64,000 bases of DNA. It comes from Bretschneidera sinensis. Lineage: Eukaryota > Streptophyta > Magnoliopsida > Brassicales > Akaniaceae. The notes beneath the pieces were generated by a model. That model saw nothing but the letters and a program-made list of their open reading frames with translations, was not told where the DNA came from and searched no databases. Each line of letters begins with the position of its first letter. Position 1 is the first letter of the stretch. Location: NCBI GenBank assembly GCA_023935145.1, contig CM043697.1, positions 44,040,501-44,104,500 on the forward strand, read 5' to 3'. Made by a program: the position numbers and the translations under genes. Below, in pieces: positions 35,328-47,938 of the stretch.

Positions 35328-37655
35328 TAAAGTTAATTTGAAATTCACTTGAAATTTAATTTATTTAATTATCTATATATATATAAAAAATTAAATCACT
35401 AGCTAAAATGAATATTAGAATATCATATCTTGCGTCATCACCTATAAGATCTTTGTCTATCCTCCTTCAAATGTTTCAAATACATGCCCATGGTTTTTGC
35501 CATTCTTTCTTTCTTTTTTTTGCCATCCAAGTAAAGTTTACAAACCAATTTTATCATCAATACATAAAAAAATAAGATTAACTAAGAGGAAAATAAGACT
35601 CGTGATAAATATCATGATGTGGGTGGATTTTATTTATCTGAATTGTGAGAGAATATCCACAAGAATCATTTAGATTTTGCTTTTACTTTTTTCTTTTTTT
35701 TCTTTTCATAATAAGATCTTTCTCACACACTAAAATCATGTTTTAATAACCGTTTTCCTTGTCAAAGGTTAGAAGCCATAGCAGTAAACTAAAACTCTAT
35801 TTTACTATCTTGATAAAACTTTACAATGGGGACTACAAAGGCAAAAGCAAAACGCATACAACAATAGTCCTCTTACAAACACATTTTCTTTTCACAGATA
35901 ACTGTGGGCTATGGCCAAGTCTCCACAATATTTGGAGGAGATGTGAGAAAGCTTGAAGATTCCACACAGTCTGATCAATATTACAGCTATTACAGCTTTG
36001 TGGATCTGCATATGCTAAATAGCAAGAACAAGGATGCTATTACAGCTTAGTTTGATCATTACTACTGCATATTTGGTATGTGCAGGTCAAATAAGGTAGG
36101 AACCTATTCATAAGACCACTGGCATGAAACTTGGAAGTATTACCTGAGAGTTCTAACATTAAATGTCTCAATCTGTTACTTTATTTCAAAGTTAGAGTTT
36201 GAAAAAGAGAAAGCAGCATTTTAAATTGTATTCAAGAGACATTAAAAAACCAATTAACCAGAGTGTACTATCATTTTATCACATCGACGGAAGAAACAAC
36301 TAGTTTGGGAGAATCACCTGCTCAAAACCGAGCACAAGATTTGCCCGCTCAATGTCCCTGGTAATCAGCAAAATTGACCTGGCAGAAGGGGTGCAACTTG
36401 GGCCTAATCAGTTTAAGAAAAGAGAGTAAGTCATTTACAAAAGGTATGCAAAAGGTATAGAACTCACTTTCCAAAAGGTGTTTTGCAGGCTGATTTCCAA
36501 TTTTTTGACAAAATGTGTCCCTTAACACCAAAAAACAACTCAAGTATTCATCACTTTCATTCTCAAACCAAACTTTAAAGTTCTCACTTCTCATTATAGT
36601 TTCTCAAATGCAGCAGACATTAAACTATGAAAATCTCTTCTAATGAGAGAAGAACTAAGATGGTACTAAAAATGGAGAAGGAGCATTTGGAAACTTCTAG
36701 ACACTATCTCAATTGCCTACATTAGCATTCATAAAAGGAACTCTAAAGTATCTGACCACAAAACTTAATCACAGTTGATCCAGCTTATCATGCATCAAAC
36801 AAAGAGGTTCATGTTTAGCCTAGCAAAAACAACAAAAAATCAGCTAGATTTAGGAAGTTAAAGATGATAGGAATTAGATGGAAGAACCTTTATCTATAGT
36901 GCATTAAAGGGTGTGTAGGTCAAACAAAGAAGTTTCAGGCCCAACCAAGCAGATTTTTTCTATAGAAATTTTGTGAAGTAGAACTAAATTTTATATTTTA
37001 ATCTAATTGGACTGCTTCAAAACGAAAAGGCAAAAAGATTATAATAAAGAAATCTATGATGTTGATGAGAATACAGAACACATACTCTGGATTTTATGCA
37101 ATGTCTGATGAGAATACATAACATGTACACCTGTTCTTGATTATTATATATGGGCATACATACAAAAATTTTAATTATATTTTCGAACGGTCCAATTTTT
37201 TCTTGTCTCTCAATTGTTGGAACTTTTCTTGTCAAAGAAAAAAAAAAAGCTACGTGCTAAAAAAATCCAATTTCATCACTATATCTCTAGAACTTGCAAT
37301 TGCCTGATGTGAGGTTTTCAACTAGCTCACATAAAAGTGGACAGCGGTATATCTAAACACATTTATGCTCCCATATTCATTGGAATGAAAATGGGGTATT
37401 TGCGGAAATATACCCAACAGAAAATTTATATGCAGAGATTAGAAATTGCTATACAGATCAGAAGATATCACCACATTTGCATAAATATGCCCAGCAGAAT
37501 ATTTTATATGATATTAGCTGGAAAAATTATTCACAATGCCAGATGTAATATTGATCGATATACATCGTGAAAAATCGGGATGGCACGAGCATCTCGTTGC
37601 TGCTTCCACCAGATCTTTTCTTCCGACTCTGATGAGAGGCAAACAAAATACTAGT
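35328..37655. other. DNA between the two gypsy elements
   Basis: Mostly AT-rich and without a firm gene. Minus-strand exon-like segments at 35897-36366 are given separately. A plus-strand alternative (ITVGYGQVSTIFGGDVRKLE after an acceptor at 35896, open to TAG near 36049) overlaps them; at most one of the two can be real. Confidence 0.4.
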
Positions 37656-38160
37656 TGATGTGGCCCAAAATACTCCGGCCCAGTAAGCTCTCCGACCCAG
37701 CAGACTCTCCGACCCAATGAAGAACAGCCCGACAAACCCACACCTGGGCCCCTCTACGCACGCAGCCCTACAGCAACTCTACACCACCCTACAGTCACGT
37801 ACATCTGCAGTCCTACAACCACCTTATGGCATGCTGCCCTGCAGCCACCCTGCAACACGCCATTCCCTGAGCCTATAATCAATGCCCTCCCACGGGCGGA
37901 TGGCTATAAATAAGTCGAGGTATGGAATTTATATTCATTTAGACTTATCTGCTCATGCACGATTTACTTAAGCCCTTGGCATCTCCTTTAAGCCCTCGTG
38001 CTAACTTAAGCTTCGAAGCACTCTCGGAGGTCTCCCCCTCCTCTCCTTCCGAGGGCCTTTAGTTCATCCCTGTTACTTGTACAGGGCCCAAGCCACGTCA
38101 GCACCCAGGTCACGTCAACACTTAGGCCACGTCAGCACCAACCGTTTTTTGGCATCAACA
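37656..38160 (+). repeat. Element B 5' LTR
   Basis: 505 bp, starting TGATGTGGCCC and ending GGCATCAACA. The TATA box is at 37905-37912. It has only about three units of the short CTCTCCGRCCCAGTARR repeat near its start, fewer than the 3' LTR. Confidence 0.93.
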
Positions 38161-38181
38161 GATTGGCGCCGTCCGTGGGAA
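38161..38181 (+). other. Element B primer-binding site
   Basis: GATTGGCGCCGTCCGTGGGA directly after the LTR. TGGCGCCGT (38164-38172) fits the 3' end expected for plant tRNA-Asp. Confidence 0.7.
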
Positions 38182-38207
38182 ACCACAATCTCCCGCTGTA
38201 ACAAAAG

Positions 38208-39358
38208 TGAAGAAGTACAAAAGAACTCATCTGTTACGATGCGACCTAGAAGCAGTACGAAAAGAACCAACAAAGAAGCCCTAACAGCGTGCTCCACTCC
38301 TATCCGGGGCAGTGCCCGCAGCCAACAATCTAGACCCAGATTCCCTGCAATCCCAAAACATGCAACCCTCGGGTCGAGCAGGCGGCCCCCCGCCAGAGAA
38401 CAACGTCCTAGCCTCTCCAGAACCAACTCTCCTGATTATGAGGAAGCAGCTGCGCATCCTCAGGCCCCTGTGACTCAAGCACAGTTCTAAGAACTCTCCC
38501 GGATGATAGCCAATTTGGCAACCCAAGTCGCAACCCTCCCTTTTTCCTCACCAAGCTCTAGAGCAAGCGAACTCATCCGAAAGAGACGATCCTACCTACA
38601 ATCAACCCCCTACTGAGCCCTCGCTGCCTAGCGGCTGGTCCAAGGAGAGCTCCTCTTCGAAAAGCAACTTCAACTTAGACAGACAGTTCGAAGAAATGGA
38701 AGAGAAAATAGATTTAGCCGTAAAACACAAGAACCTCAGCATCTTGGATGAGCTTAGCATCCAAGATCCCCCATTTATAGAAGCTGTCCTCGAGACCCTG
38801 CTCCCCTTCAACTTCAGAATGCCACAAGTCAGAATGTACGGCGGTTCAGGAGACCTCCTAGACCATTTGCAGCACTACAAGACAACTACGATGCTGCATT
38901 GACATCTCGACCCCGTTATATGCCGCGCCTTCCCCTTGACCCTCAAGAAGGCCACAGGCACTTGGTATTCATGTCTAAGGCCGGGGAGCATTGGCAGTTT
39001 CAAAGAACTAAGTTATGTCTTTGCTTCTCACTTCCTCAGCAGCAAGGGACCAAAGAAAACCTCAGAAAGTTTGTTCAACATTATTCAACACCAATGAGAG
39101 AGGCTTCGAGCCTACATATCCAGGTTCAACTCGGTGGCCTAGGAAATCCCCGACCTCGACCCAAACGTTCAGATGATGGCTTTCAAAAATGGGCTGAGGT
39201 CCGGAATCTTCAGCTCCAAGCTCACCAGGTATCCCCCCAAAGATGTGAACGAGGATTTAGCCCGAGTAGAGAAATACATACTGGCAGAAGATGACCAGGC
39301 ATTTAGGAGAGAAAGGGAAGGAGAAACGAAAAAGAAGAGGAAAGATGTTGACCCATAG
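38208..39358 (+). pseudogene. Element B gag, broken by stops
   Basis: Pro/Ser/Arg-rich N-terminal part, then the gag core: MEEKIDLAVKHKNLSILDEL near 38696, MPQVRMYGGSGD near 38818, FASHFLSSKGPKKTS near 39020, MAFKNGLRSGIFSSKLTRYP near 39176, ending near 39358. Stops near 38488, 38900, 39095 and 39138 break it. A nucleocapsid-like segment follows near 39545-39610 (NYGHDTKDCHALKEQIEAL). Confidence 0.9.
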
Positions 39359-39803
39359 AGGGAGATGATCAAAAGACCCCCTCAAGAAAAGAGGTACAAA
39401 CCCCAACCCCGGCTCGATAATTTCACTCCCCTTAATGCATCTAGGACTCATGTCCTCATGTAGCTCCAAGATAAGCTAGGCCTCCAGTGGCCACCCAGGA
39501 CACAGTCCATCGGTGGAGATCAAAGACAATGGTGTCGTTTCCACCGAAACTACGGCCATGATACCAAAGATTGCCATGCCTTGAAAGAACAGATCGAGGC
39601 CCTTATCAGTCTGGGTCACCTGAAGGAATTTACAAATTCCCAAATGAGAGAGGCACCAACTCAGCCAAGAAGAAACTCTAGATATCTCCCTCCCCAGGGA
39701 CAAGACCGGGGAGGCCCTCGACGAGACACCAGAGTAGGGCGAGAACTGTCCAGTCAGAAACACCAAGAAGTAACAATTACCACCCGAATCATCAAGACAA
39801 TTT

Positions 39804-42800
39804 GTGAGGGCCGGGGGAAGCTCGAAGCAGAGCAGTAAGGTGTACGCAAGAACCGTGGCCTTTGTCAACGGACCTCATAAGCGGAGAAAGGTAAAACTGG
39901 CAATCTCTTTCACAGAGGATGACTTGGAAGATGTGCAGACTCTTCATGACGACGCAGTGGTGGTCTCTCTTCTGGTAGCCAACCACGAGGTACGATGCAT
40001 CTTAATTGATAACGAAAGCTCCGCCAATCTATTATTTTACGACGCCTTCCAACGCATAGAACTGAAGGACGAGTGTCTAGAGCTAACCTTGGCCCCACTT
40101 TACGGTTTTGACTGATCTCCAGTTTTTTCTGAGGGAAGTATAGTCCTCCATGTCACCGCTGGGACGGCACCACAGACCTCCACTGTGCAAACCATATTTT
40201 TGGTAGTGAAGCAACCTTCCTCTTACAATATGATTATCAGGCGACCCACCCTCAACAAACTAAGGGTTGTTGTCTCTACATACCATCTAAAGGTTAAGTT
40301 CCCCACCAGTGAGGGGGTGGGCATAGTCAGGGGTAATCAGAAGGCCTCTCGGTCCTGTTATCTGAATGCTATTAAGGAAGGAAAGAAGGCTGAAGCCCTT
40401 CCCCTTGAGGTTGAAGACCTCAGGGATGAGATAAAGACCCCAAGAGGGTGACCAATGGAAGAGCTAACTCCAGTGCTCCTTAGAAAAGATCCCAACCAGA
40501 CCATCTAGATAGGATCAAGCCTCTCTGAAAAACACAGAGAATAACTCATCTCCCTCCTCCGGAAGAACCGAGACTTGTTTTCCTGGTCAGCAGCGGATAT
40601 GTCTAGGATTGACCCAAGGACCATTGAGCATCGCTTAAATATGGACCCCAAGTACAAACTGGTTGTCCAAAAAAAAAGGTCTTTCGCCCCAGAACGCCAA
40701 GTCACCATCAATACTGAGGTAGACAAACTGCTTGAGGCTGGCTTCATCCGAGTAACTAAGTACACCGAATGGGTATCCAACATAGTGATGGTCAGAAAAG
40801 CCAACGGCAAGTGACGGATCTGCATTGACTTTACCAACCTGAACAAGGCCTGCCCAAAAGATAGCTTCCCCCTCCCCTGAATTGATCAGCTGATAGATGT
40901 CACTTCGGGGCATGAACTCCTCTCTTTTATGGATGCGTACTCCGGGTACAACCAAATCTTCATGCATAAACCAGACCAAAACAAGATCGCCTTTGTCACT
41001 GATCGAGGCCTATACTGCTACAAGGTCATACCCTTCGGGCTCAAGAACGTCGGGGCAACATATCAGAGACTCATCAACAAAATCTTCAAGGGGCAGATAG
41101 GGCGAAACATGAAAGTTTATGTGGATGACATGCTGATCAAAAGTATGGAGACACGGAGCCATGACTCCGATTTAGAAGAAGCCTTTGGGATACTGCGCAA
41201 GTACAACATGAGATTAAATCCAGCCAAATGCGCCTTCAGTGTGACTGGAGGGAAGTTTTTAGGGTTCATGGTCACCCAAAAGGGAGTAGAAGTCAACACG
41301 GAAAAGATAAAAGCCATCATCGACATGACTCCTCCTAGATCTGTGAAAGAAGTACAACGGCTCACTAGGAGAATTGCCACCCTAAGTCGCTTTATGTCCA
41401 AATCTGTGGAAAGGTGTCTTCCCTTCTTCAAGGCTATCAAGAAGGCTAAAGACTTCTCCTGGACAGAGGATTGCCAGGAGGTATTCGAAAGGCTAAAAAA
41501 ATATTTGAGCTCGCCCCCACTCCTAACCAAACCTCTCCCTGGTGAAGAGCTGCTCCTATATTTATCTGCTGGGGAAAGCACTGTGGCTTCTGTCCTGATT
41601 CGGGAAGATGAGGATGTCTAGAAACCCATATACTACGTCAGCAGAGTCCTCCACGAGACAGAAGTGAGGTATCCTCCCATTGAGAAGATAGCTTACGCCC
41701 TAGTAATAGCCGCCTGAAAGCCCTGGCCGTATTTCAAAGCACATACAGTCGTCCTTTTGACTGACCAGCCCTTAAGACAGGACATTCACAGTCCAAGTGT
41801 CTCCGAGAGAATGGTGAAGTGGTCAGTATAACTCGGAGAGTTCGATATCCGGTACCACCCTCGACAGGCTATCAAAGGCCAAGCTCTGACCGACTTTATC
41901 GTTGAAACAACCCTCTCTGTGGACCTCAGTGTAAGAGTAGAGTCAATGTCGAACGAGACTCCAGATGAATCGCCTCCAAGATGGACTCTCCACATAGACG
42001 AATCTTCGAATGTCGTAGGAAGCGGAGCAAGACTCATCCTCTGCGGCCCTGACGGCTTCACAGTCAAGTACCCTTTGAGATTTGAATTCAAGACTTCCAA
42101 TAATGAGGCAGAATATGAAGCCCCACTAGCCGACCTAAGATTGACCAAAGCCCTAGCCACCGAGGTCATAGACGTGTTCAACGACTCCCAGCTAATAGTA
42201 AGTTAGGTAACAAGAGAATTTGAAGCTCGAGGAGAGAAGCTCGCCTGGTACCTCCAAAAAGTGAAAGAGCTCGCCGCCAAGTTCAGAATGTTCCGAATAA
42301 CTCAAATTCCATTGGTCGAAAACTCTAAGGCAGATGCTCTGGGAAACCTGGCTCATCCCGGAACCTAGAGCCAACTCAAGTTGTTTATCTAGAAAGCCTC
42401 TCTGTTTCTAGCATAAACGAAGCCCCGTCCTACCAGTAGAAGAGGGTGCGACATGGATGAACCCAATCTTGCACTACTTGAGAAATGAAAAGGTCCCCGA
42501 GCAGAGAAATGAAGCCAAAAAGTTAATCTCCCGAGCCCTCGGTACACAATTATAGATAGGCAATTGTACAAGAGAGCTTTGACTATGCCTTACCTAAGAT
42601 GCCTCGGCCCAACCGAGGCCAATTACACCTTCCGAGAAGTCCACGAAGGCATAACGAGAATCACCTAGGAGCCCGAGCCCGAGCCTTCAAGATTCTACGC
42701 CAAAGGTACTACTGGCCCAAAATGAAAGAAGATGTGGCTGACTTTGTCAAGAAGTGCAGAAACTGTCAATAGTACTCTCCAGTGTCGCACTGGCCTGCTA

Positions 42801-43649
42801 ATCTCTTCACCTCAATCACTAGTCCACTTCCCTTCGCTATGTGGAGGATGGACATCCTGGGCCCGTTTACCGTAGCAACTGGGCAAAAGAAACACCTCAT
42901 TGTAACAATTGATTATTTCACCAAGTGGATCGAGGCGGAACCACTAGCCAGCATTACAGACCACCAAACTAGAAACTTCGTTTGGAAGACAATCATATGT
43001 TAGTTCAGGATTCCTCGAGTGTTGGTCACCGATAACAAAAAGCAATTTAATAGCTTCCGGTTCAAAACATTCTGTAAAGATCTCCAAATCGAGCATCGAT
43101 TCTCATCCATCGGATATCCATAGGCATTACCAAGCTGAAGTCACCAACAGGACCCTCCTCCAAGGTATCAAGAGGAGATTAGACGAAGAAGATAAACACT
43201 AGGCTGACCAACTCCCCAACGTTCTTTGGGCCTACCGGACGACCGTACGTATGCCAACAGGAGAAACCCCATTCTTCATGATGTACGATTCAGAAGCTGT
43301 CATCCCCGTCGAAATTGGAATTCCATCAATGCACGTATAGTTTTTTGAATCAAGTAACAATGAAGAAGCCTTAAAGATGAACGCGGACTTGGTTGACGAA
43401 GCGCGGGATAAAGCCCAGATCCATTTAGCCGCGTACCAATAGAGGACAGCCTGGTACTACAACTCCCGAGTTCAAAACCAGAGCTTCAAACTCCATGACC
43501 TTGTCCTACGAAAGAGTGAAGTGTCCCATCCTCGTCACACAGGAAAGCTCGTTTCAAATTGGGAAGATCCGTACCGAATCCGAAGAGTTTACCGGGTTGG
43601 CATCTATGAGCTCAAGGAATTGGATGGCAAACCTATCCCACGCACTTAG
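39804..43649 (+). pseudogene. Element B pol: protease, RT, RNase H, second RNase H, integrase
   Basis: Protease: DDAVVVSLLVANHEVRCILI then DNESSANLLFYDA near 40010, where the usual DNGSS active-site Gly is Glu. RT about 40600-41350: FMDAYSGYNQIFMHKPDQ near 40927, VYVDDMLIKS near 41120. The best-kept stretch is 40929-41621, 230 codons open. First RNase H to about 41920 (FDIRYHPRQAIKGQAL). Second RNase H about 41980-42350 (WTLHIDESSNVVGSG; FNDSQLIVS). Integrase about 42690-43649: FVKKCRNCQ, RMDILGPF, TIDYFTKWIEAEPL, VLVTDNKKQF; frameshifted near 43120. Stops include 40812, 40878, 41619, 41716, 42205 and 43002. Confidence 0.92.
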
Positions 43650-43795
43650 AACACGGAGAATCTCCGTAAATTTTACTAGTAAAGTGTAAAAGCAAAGGTT
43701 TAATAAAGTTTGAAGTTTGAATTCCGAAATTTTATTAAGTTAAAAATGAAGTACAAAATCAGGCACTATCGGCCTTAGGTACAAGAAACAAAAAC

Positions 43796-45795
43796 CTATT
43801 CTAAGGAAGTGGGGGCCTTTTGGGCCTCGCCCTCAGCCCCCGCTACCTTCTGGGCATTACCCCCAGCAGCCCCCTAGGCTTCATCCTCCATGACCTCCCC
43901 AACGCCAATATCCGCCGCATCCCCTCCGGCAGCAACCGAGCCCATTTCTCCTAAAAGAGCACAAAGATCGAGGCCTGTGAAATAGAAACCCCGGGTAAAA
44001 GGACTCGACCTGCCTCTTGGCTTAATTGAAGCCCGTCAGAATCTGGGCCCCAGCCTCATCCAGCAGTTCCTCCTCTCTCTCAGCGGCCTTAGCGACCACC
44101 TCCTTCATCTGGGCCCGGACCAGGTCCCTCTCTTTCCTAAGGGCATCCTTAGCCTTGTGTTACTGATCCCTCTCAAATACGGCATCATCCTTGGCCCGTT
44201 CGGCCACCTCTAGGGAGGAAGACAAAGCCCGAACTAGCTCTCAGGTCTCCTCCAGCTTATACTTGGTTTTCGCCAAACGATCACCCAAATTAGCACAACG
44301 TCGAGCGAGGACGCCGCCAAGAACTTCAGCCTGAAATGTGAATGTTGTTAAAAGAAAAATGAATAAACCAAAAAACCAAGAAGAAGCAAAGAGACATTGC
44401 CTTGGAAAAAACGGTCTCTACAACCGAGCAAAGTGCCTTGAGGGGCTTCATCGAAAGTTCCAGTATATCACGGGGAGGGATCCTCAAGATAAGGTGCTCA
44501 CGTGCAACCTTCGGATGAGCGAACATCGAATCATCTCCCCTCAGTGCCCATTGAGGCGTGAAGATAGCAGCTACCCCAGGTCTTCCCCTGGAGGAAGACG
44601 ATCCCGAGGGAGGAGTGGGAGCAACGAGGTATTCCCTACCCTTGAAAACTAGAACCCTTGAAGGGCTCCCCTATGCCATGAGAACTGGGGTCTAGGACCG
44701 GGCCTTCTTCTACTCCTGCCTGGAGCCGTTAGACTCTGCAGCTCTCTTCCTCTCCCAGGATATACGTCTGGCTCTCTCCATAGCTTTGGCGGCCATATCT
44801 ATCTTTGCACAAAGAGTGAGTGTTAATAACTTAGAATAAAAATCGAATTTGCTACAAAAATGAAAGGCTAAGGGTTACCGTATTCGAGGTCCAGCAGAAG
44901 GGTAGGAGGGAAAAGGTCACGCCTGTGGAGCTCTTCATTATCTCTGAGCATTCTAATTGCCAAAAGAGCAGCCAACATAGCCTTCAACGTCTCCTACTCT
45001 TGGTGCAGGAGGTGCGGCCTTTTGCACATGCAAACATGCTCTAAACTCCAAGTGAGGGGGACGTCGAAGCTCTCGACACTCTTTATAAAAAAGAAAGCCC
45101 CTTTTACACCTTTTCACGGAAGAAGGCTTGTACTTTAAAACCCTCTTCCGCCTCCTCGAACTCATGATGACCCACCCCGTATGACCAAGACAGGCTAGTT
45201 GGAAGTGTGCCTTGAACACGTTTATGTTCATTACCCCTCACACCTCCTGGCACACGGCAATAAATGCTAGAATCAGTCGAATGGAGTTGGGCACCAATTG
45301 GCTCAGCGCAATACTAAAGTATCTGAGTACTGAGCATAAGAACGGATGGAGAGGGAACCTGAGCCTAACCTTTAGTTGTTGTTCGTAAACACACAGCTCA
45401 TAAGGAACCCAGCTTGGGAGGGCATCACAAGCCCCCTCCCCACCTTCTGGTGCCCTAAGATGGTAATCCATGGGAATCCTATACTTAATTCTGAATCCAA
45501 CGAGCTCAGACTCCTTTACTACACTTCAAATGGAGTTCACTTCGAACATCCACTCCTCCCTCTCAGTATCTAGGGCTTCATCCCTAATGAGCATCAACGC
45601 TTGGATATCCTCCCCCCCAGATGACTCCCCATCCTCACTCCCCTCCTCATCTTCTCTCCCCATGACGTAGGCCACAAGGGCCAGGGCCCCATTGCAAAGG
45701 GCAGCCTTCAAGAAAGAGGCTTCCTCCCTGGAGAAAACTCTCATTGCCTCCTCCAGCTCCCTCGAAAGATCCCCGCTTACATCACTCTCAGACAT
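43796..45795 (-). pseudogene. Element B antisense gene, Transposase_28-like (PF04195)
   Basis: Counterpart of 29961-32040. The ATG at 45795 gives MSESDVSGDLSRELEEAMRV. A stop near 45526 interrupts it, then the conserved block YELCVYEQQLKVRLRFPLHP, SQLVPNSIRLILAF and SSVKRCKRGFLFY (45410-45090) follows, with a stop near 45238. The exon-1 donor reads GGTAAC near 44880 and an acceptor near 44800 leads into MAAKAMERARRISWERKRAA. The coiled-coil exon (about 44330-44090) is degraded. The last frame ends GEAQKAPTSLE at about 43796. Being related but diverged, it helps define which parts of the antisense gene are conserved. Confidence 0.7.
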
Positions 45796-45922
45796 TTTAC
45801 TCACCAAGAGAACTTTTTGAGTCACCTCCTAAGAAAATCGAGCACTTTTGAAGTGTTTCTCTCACTAAATGCTCTTAAAATCTCTCAGAATACAAGTGAG
45901 AATTGTAGTAAAGAATGACCTT

Positions 45923-45932
45923 CTTATATAGG
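45923..45932 (-). promoter_or_regulatory. TATA box of the antisense gene, element B
   Basis: CCTATATAAG on the minus strand, about 130 bases before the ATG at 45795, the same spacing as in element A. Confidence 0.6.
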
Positions 45933-46239
45933 GGTTGTGGCAATAGAAACGAGAAGAATTAACTTGGCTCATCAAACGAAAGGACGCGCTCTTTGTTGTC
46001 ACTCAGGCGCCATTTACATACCCCGAGGTGCCAGCTGTCACGATCTTTGCTACACCCAACGCGCCACCATTTGATGGCAACCGCCATTATTTACTGCGCC
46101 TGTAAAGGAAGAACCTATAAGCCTAAAACAAAGAAGGACACATAAGGCCCAAGGCAAAAAGAAGAACACATAGGGCCCAAAGCAGAAAGAATGCCCATGA
46201 GCACAAAATGGGAGTAAACCATAAGCATGATTTTGCCAA

Positions 46240-47330
46240 GTCCTGATGGCTCGCCAAAGTTTCTCCAAGTCCGAGCATTTGATCTGCTTGTTAAATTCTT
46301 GGACAAGTTTGGCCAAGTCCGAGTGTTTGAGCTGCTTGTCAAAAGCTCGGACAAGTTTTTCCCAGTCCGAGTGTTTGAGCTGCTTGTCAAACGCTAGGAC
46401 AAGTTTCGCCAAGTCCAAGCATTTGAGTTACTTGTCAGACACTCGGACAAGTTTCTCCAAGTCTCAGCGTTTGAGTTGCTTGTCAAACGCTCGGACAAGT
46501 TTCTCCAAGTCCGAGCGTTTGAGCTGCTTGTCAAACGCTCAGACAAGTTTCACTAAGTCCGAGTGTTTGAGCTGCTTGTCAAACGCTCGGACAAGTTTCG
46601 CCAAATCCGAACGTTTGAGCTGCTTGTTAAAAGCTCGAACAAGTTTCTCCAAGTCCGAGCGTTTGAGCTGCTTGTCAAACGCTCGAACAAGTTTCTCTAA
46701 GTCCAAGCATTTTTACTGCTTGTCAAAAGCTCGGACAAATTTCTCCGAGTCCGAGAGTTTGAGTTGCTTGTCAAACTCTCAGAAAAGTTTCGCCAAGTCC
46801 GAGCGTTTGAGCTGCTTGTCAAACGCTCGACCAAGTTTCGCCAAGTCCGAGCGTTTGAGCTGCTTATCAAACGCTCGGACAAGTTTCGCCAAGTCCGAGA
46901 GTTTGAGTTGCTTGTCAAAAGCTCGGACAAGTTTCTCTAAGTTCGAGGGTTTAAGCTGCTTGTCAAACGCTTGGACAAGTTTCTCCAAGTCCGAGCGTTT
47001 GAGCTGCTTGTCAAACGCTCGGACAAGTTTCTCCAAGTCCGAGCGTTTGAGCTGCTTGTCAAACACTCGGCTAAGTTTCGCCAAGTCCGAGCGTTTGAGC
47101 TACTTGTCAAACGCTCGGACAAGTTTCGCCAAGTCCGAACGTTTGAGCTGCTTGTCAAACACTCGGAAAAGTTTCACCAAGTTCGAACGTTTGAGCTATT
47201 TGTCAAACGCTCGACCAAATTTCGCCAAGTTTAAGCGTTTGAGCTGCTTGTCAAACTCTCAGCCAAGTTTCTCCAAGTCTGAGCGTTTAAACTGTCCCTC
47301 GTACACTCGGTCAAATTTTCTCCAAAACTG
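46240..47330. repeat. Element B 48-bp hairpin tandem array (about 22 units)
   Basis: The unit begins GTTTCTCCAAGTCCGAGCG, continues TTTGAGCTGCTTGTCAAACG and closes CTCGGACAA, every 48 bp from about 46256 to 47310. The inverted repeat is longer than in A: TCCGAGCGTTTGA pairs with TCAAACGCTCGGA (13 bp) around an 8-base loop, GCTGCTTG. Loop and spacer differ from A while the stem sequence is shared. The 361-codon plus-strand frame across it is a by-product of the 48-bp period. Confidence 0.93.
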
Positions 47331-47606
47331 AGCGTTCAAACACTCGATCAAGGTCACACCCAAAATCAAGCTCTCATTCTATGGAAAAGAAAGTTTTAAA
47401 GTGGGAAAATTATACAAAGCAAAAATTGAAAGAAGAATATTTTATTAATTTATCAAAGGATTACAACTAACGACCTGGAAGTACAAAGAAAATAGGGCCC
47501 TAACGGCCTCGAAGTACAAAGGAAAAACCAAGGCTTCCAACTTTTTAGACAGTCCAGTACACGGGTTGCCCCAGCCTCTTGGTCTTCCATGGGCTCCCTC
47601 CTAAGC

Positions 47607-47807
47607 CTAAAAGCTCCTTCCTGCTACGAGCAGCCCCAGGCCCGGGGGACCTCCCCAACCGCTCCTGCTAGGAATCTGGAAGAGATCCTTGCCCCCGCTC
47701 AGAATCTGAAAGAGGTCCTGGCTCTCGATTAAAATAAAGAAGAGGTCCTTGCTCATTGGGCAACATCCCCCCTCCAGAGTAGGCCCTTCCTCCCTCTTGG
47801 CTTCCAT
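47607..47807 (-). pseudogene. Element B second antisense unit
   Basis: A 66-residue frame starting MEAKREEGPTLEGG, preceded in frame by a stop and then FLEG, matching the A unit (FLEGFMEAKEED). The minus-strand TATA-like CTTATAAAAA at 47929-47938 lies about 125 bases upstream. No function is recognised. Confidence 0.4.
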
Positions 47808-47928
47808 AAATCCCTCAAGGAACTACTGACTCCCCTCCCTCTCCAAGACCACCACCATTCGAGCACTGGGATTTTAGTTCTGGGCTCTTAAAACTCACTT
47901 TGATTTGGATTTGCTAACAGAAACCCCC

Positions 47929-47938
47929 TTTTTATAAG
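47929..47938 (-). promoter_or_regulatory. TATA box of the second antisense unit, element B
   Basis: CTTATAAAAA then GGGG on the minus strand, matching 34328-34337 in element A in motif and context. Confidence 0.5.

Noticed and set aside
35759..36049. Plus-strand exon ending near 36049 (ITVGYGQVSTIFGGDVRKLE)
   Set aside because: It has an acceptor-like start and 50 open codons, but no upstream exon is possible nearby because element A lies there, no family is recognised, and it overlaps a minus-strand candidate.
46246..47331. A 361-codon plus-strand frame of 16-residue repeats in element B (also 32578-33432 minus and 32687-33388 plus in A)
   Set aside because: The 48-bp unit is a multiple of 3, so every frame lacking a stop in the unit stays open. 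Several overlapping frames on both strands are open at once, and no family motif is present.
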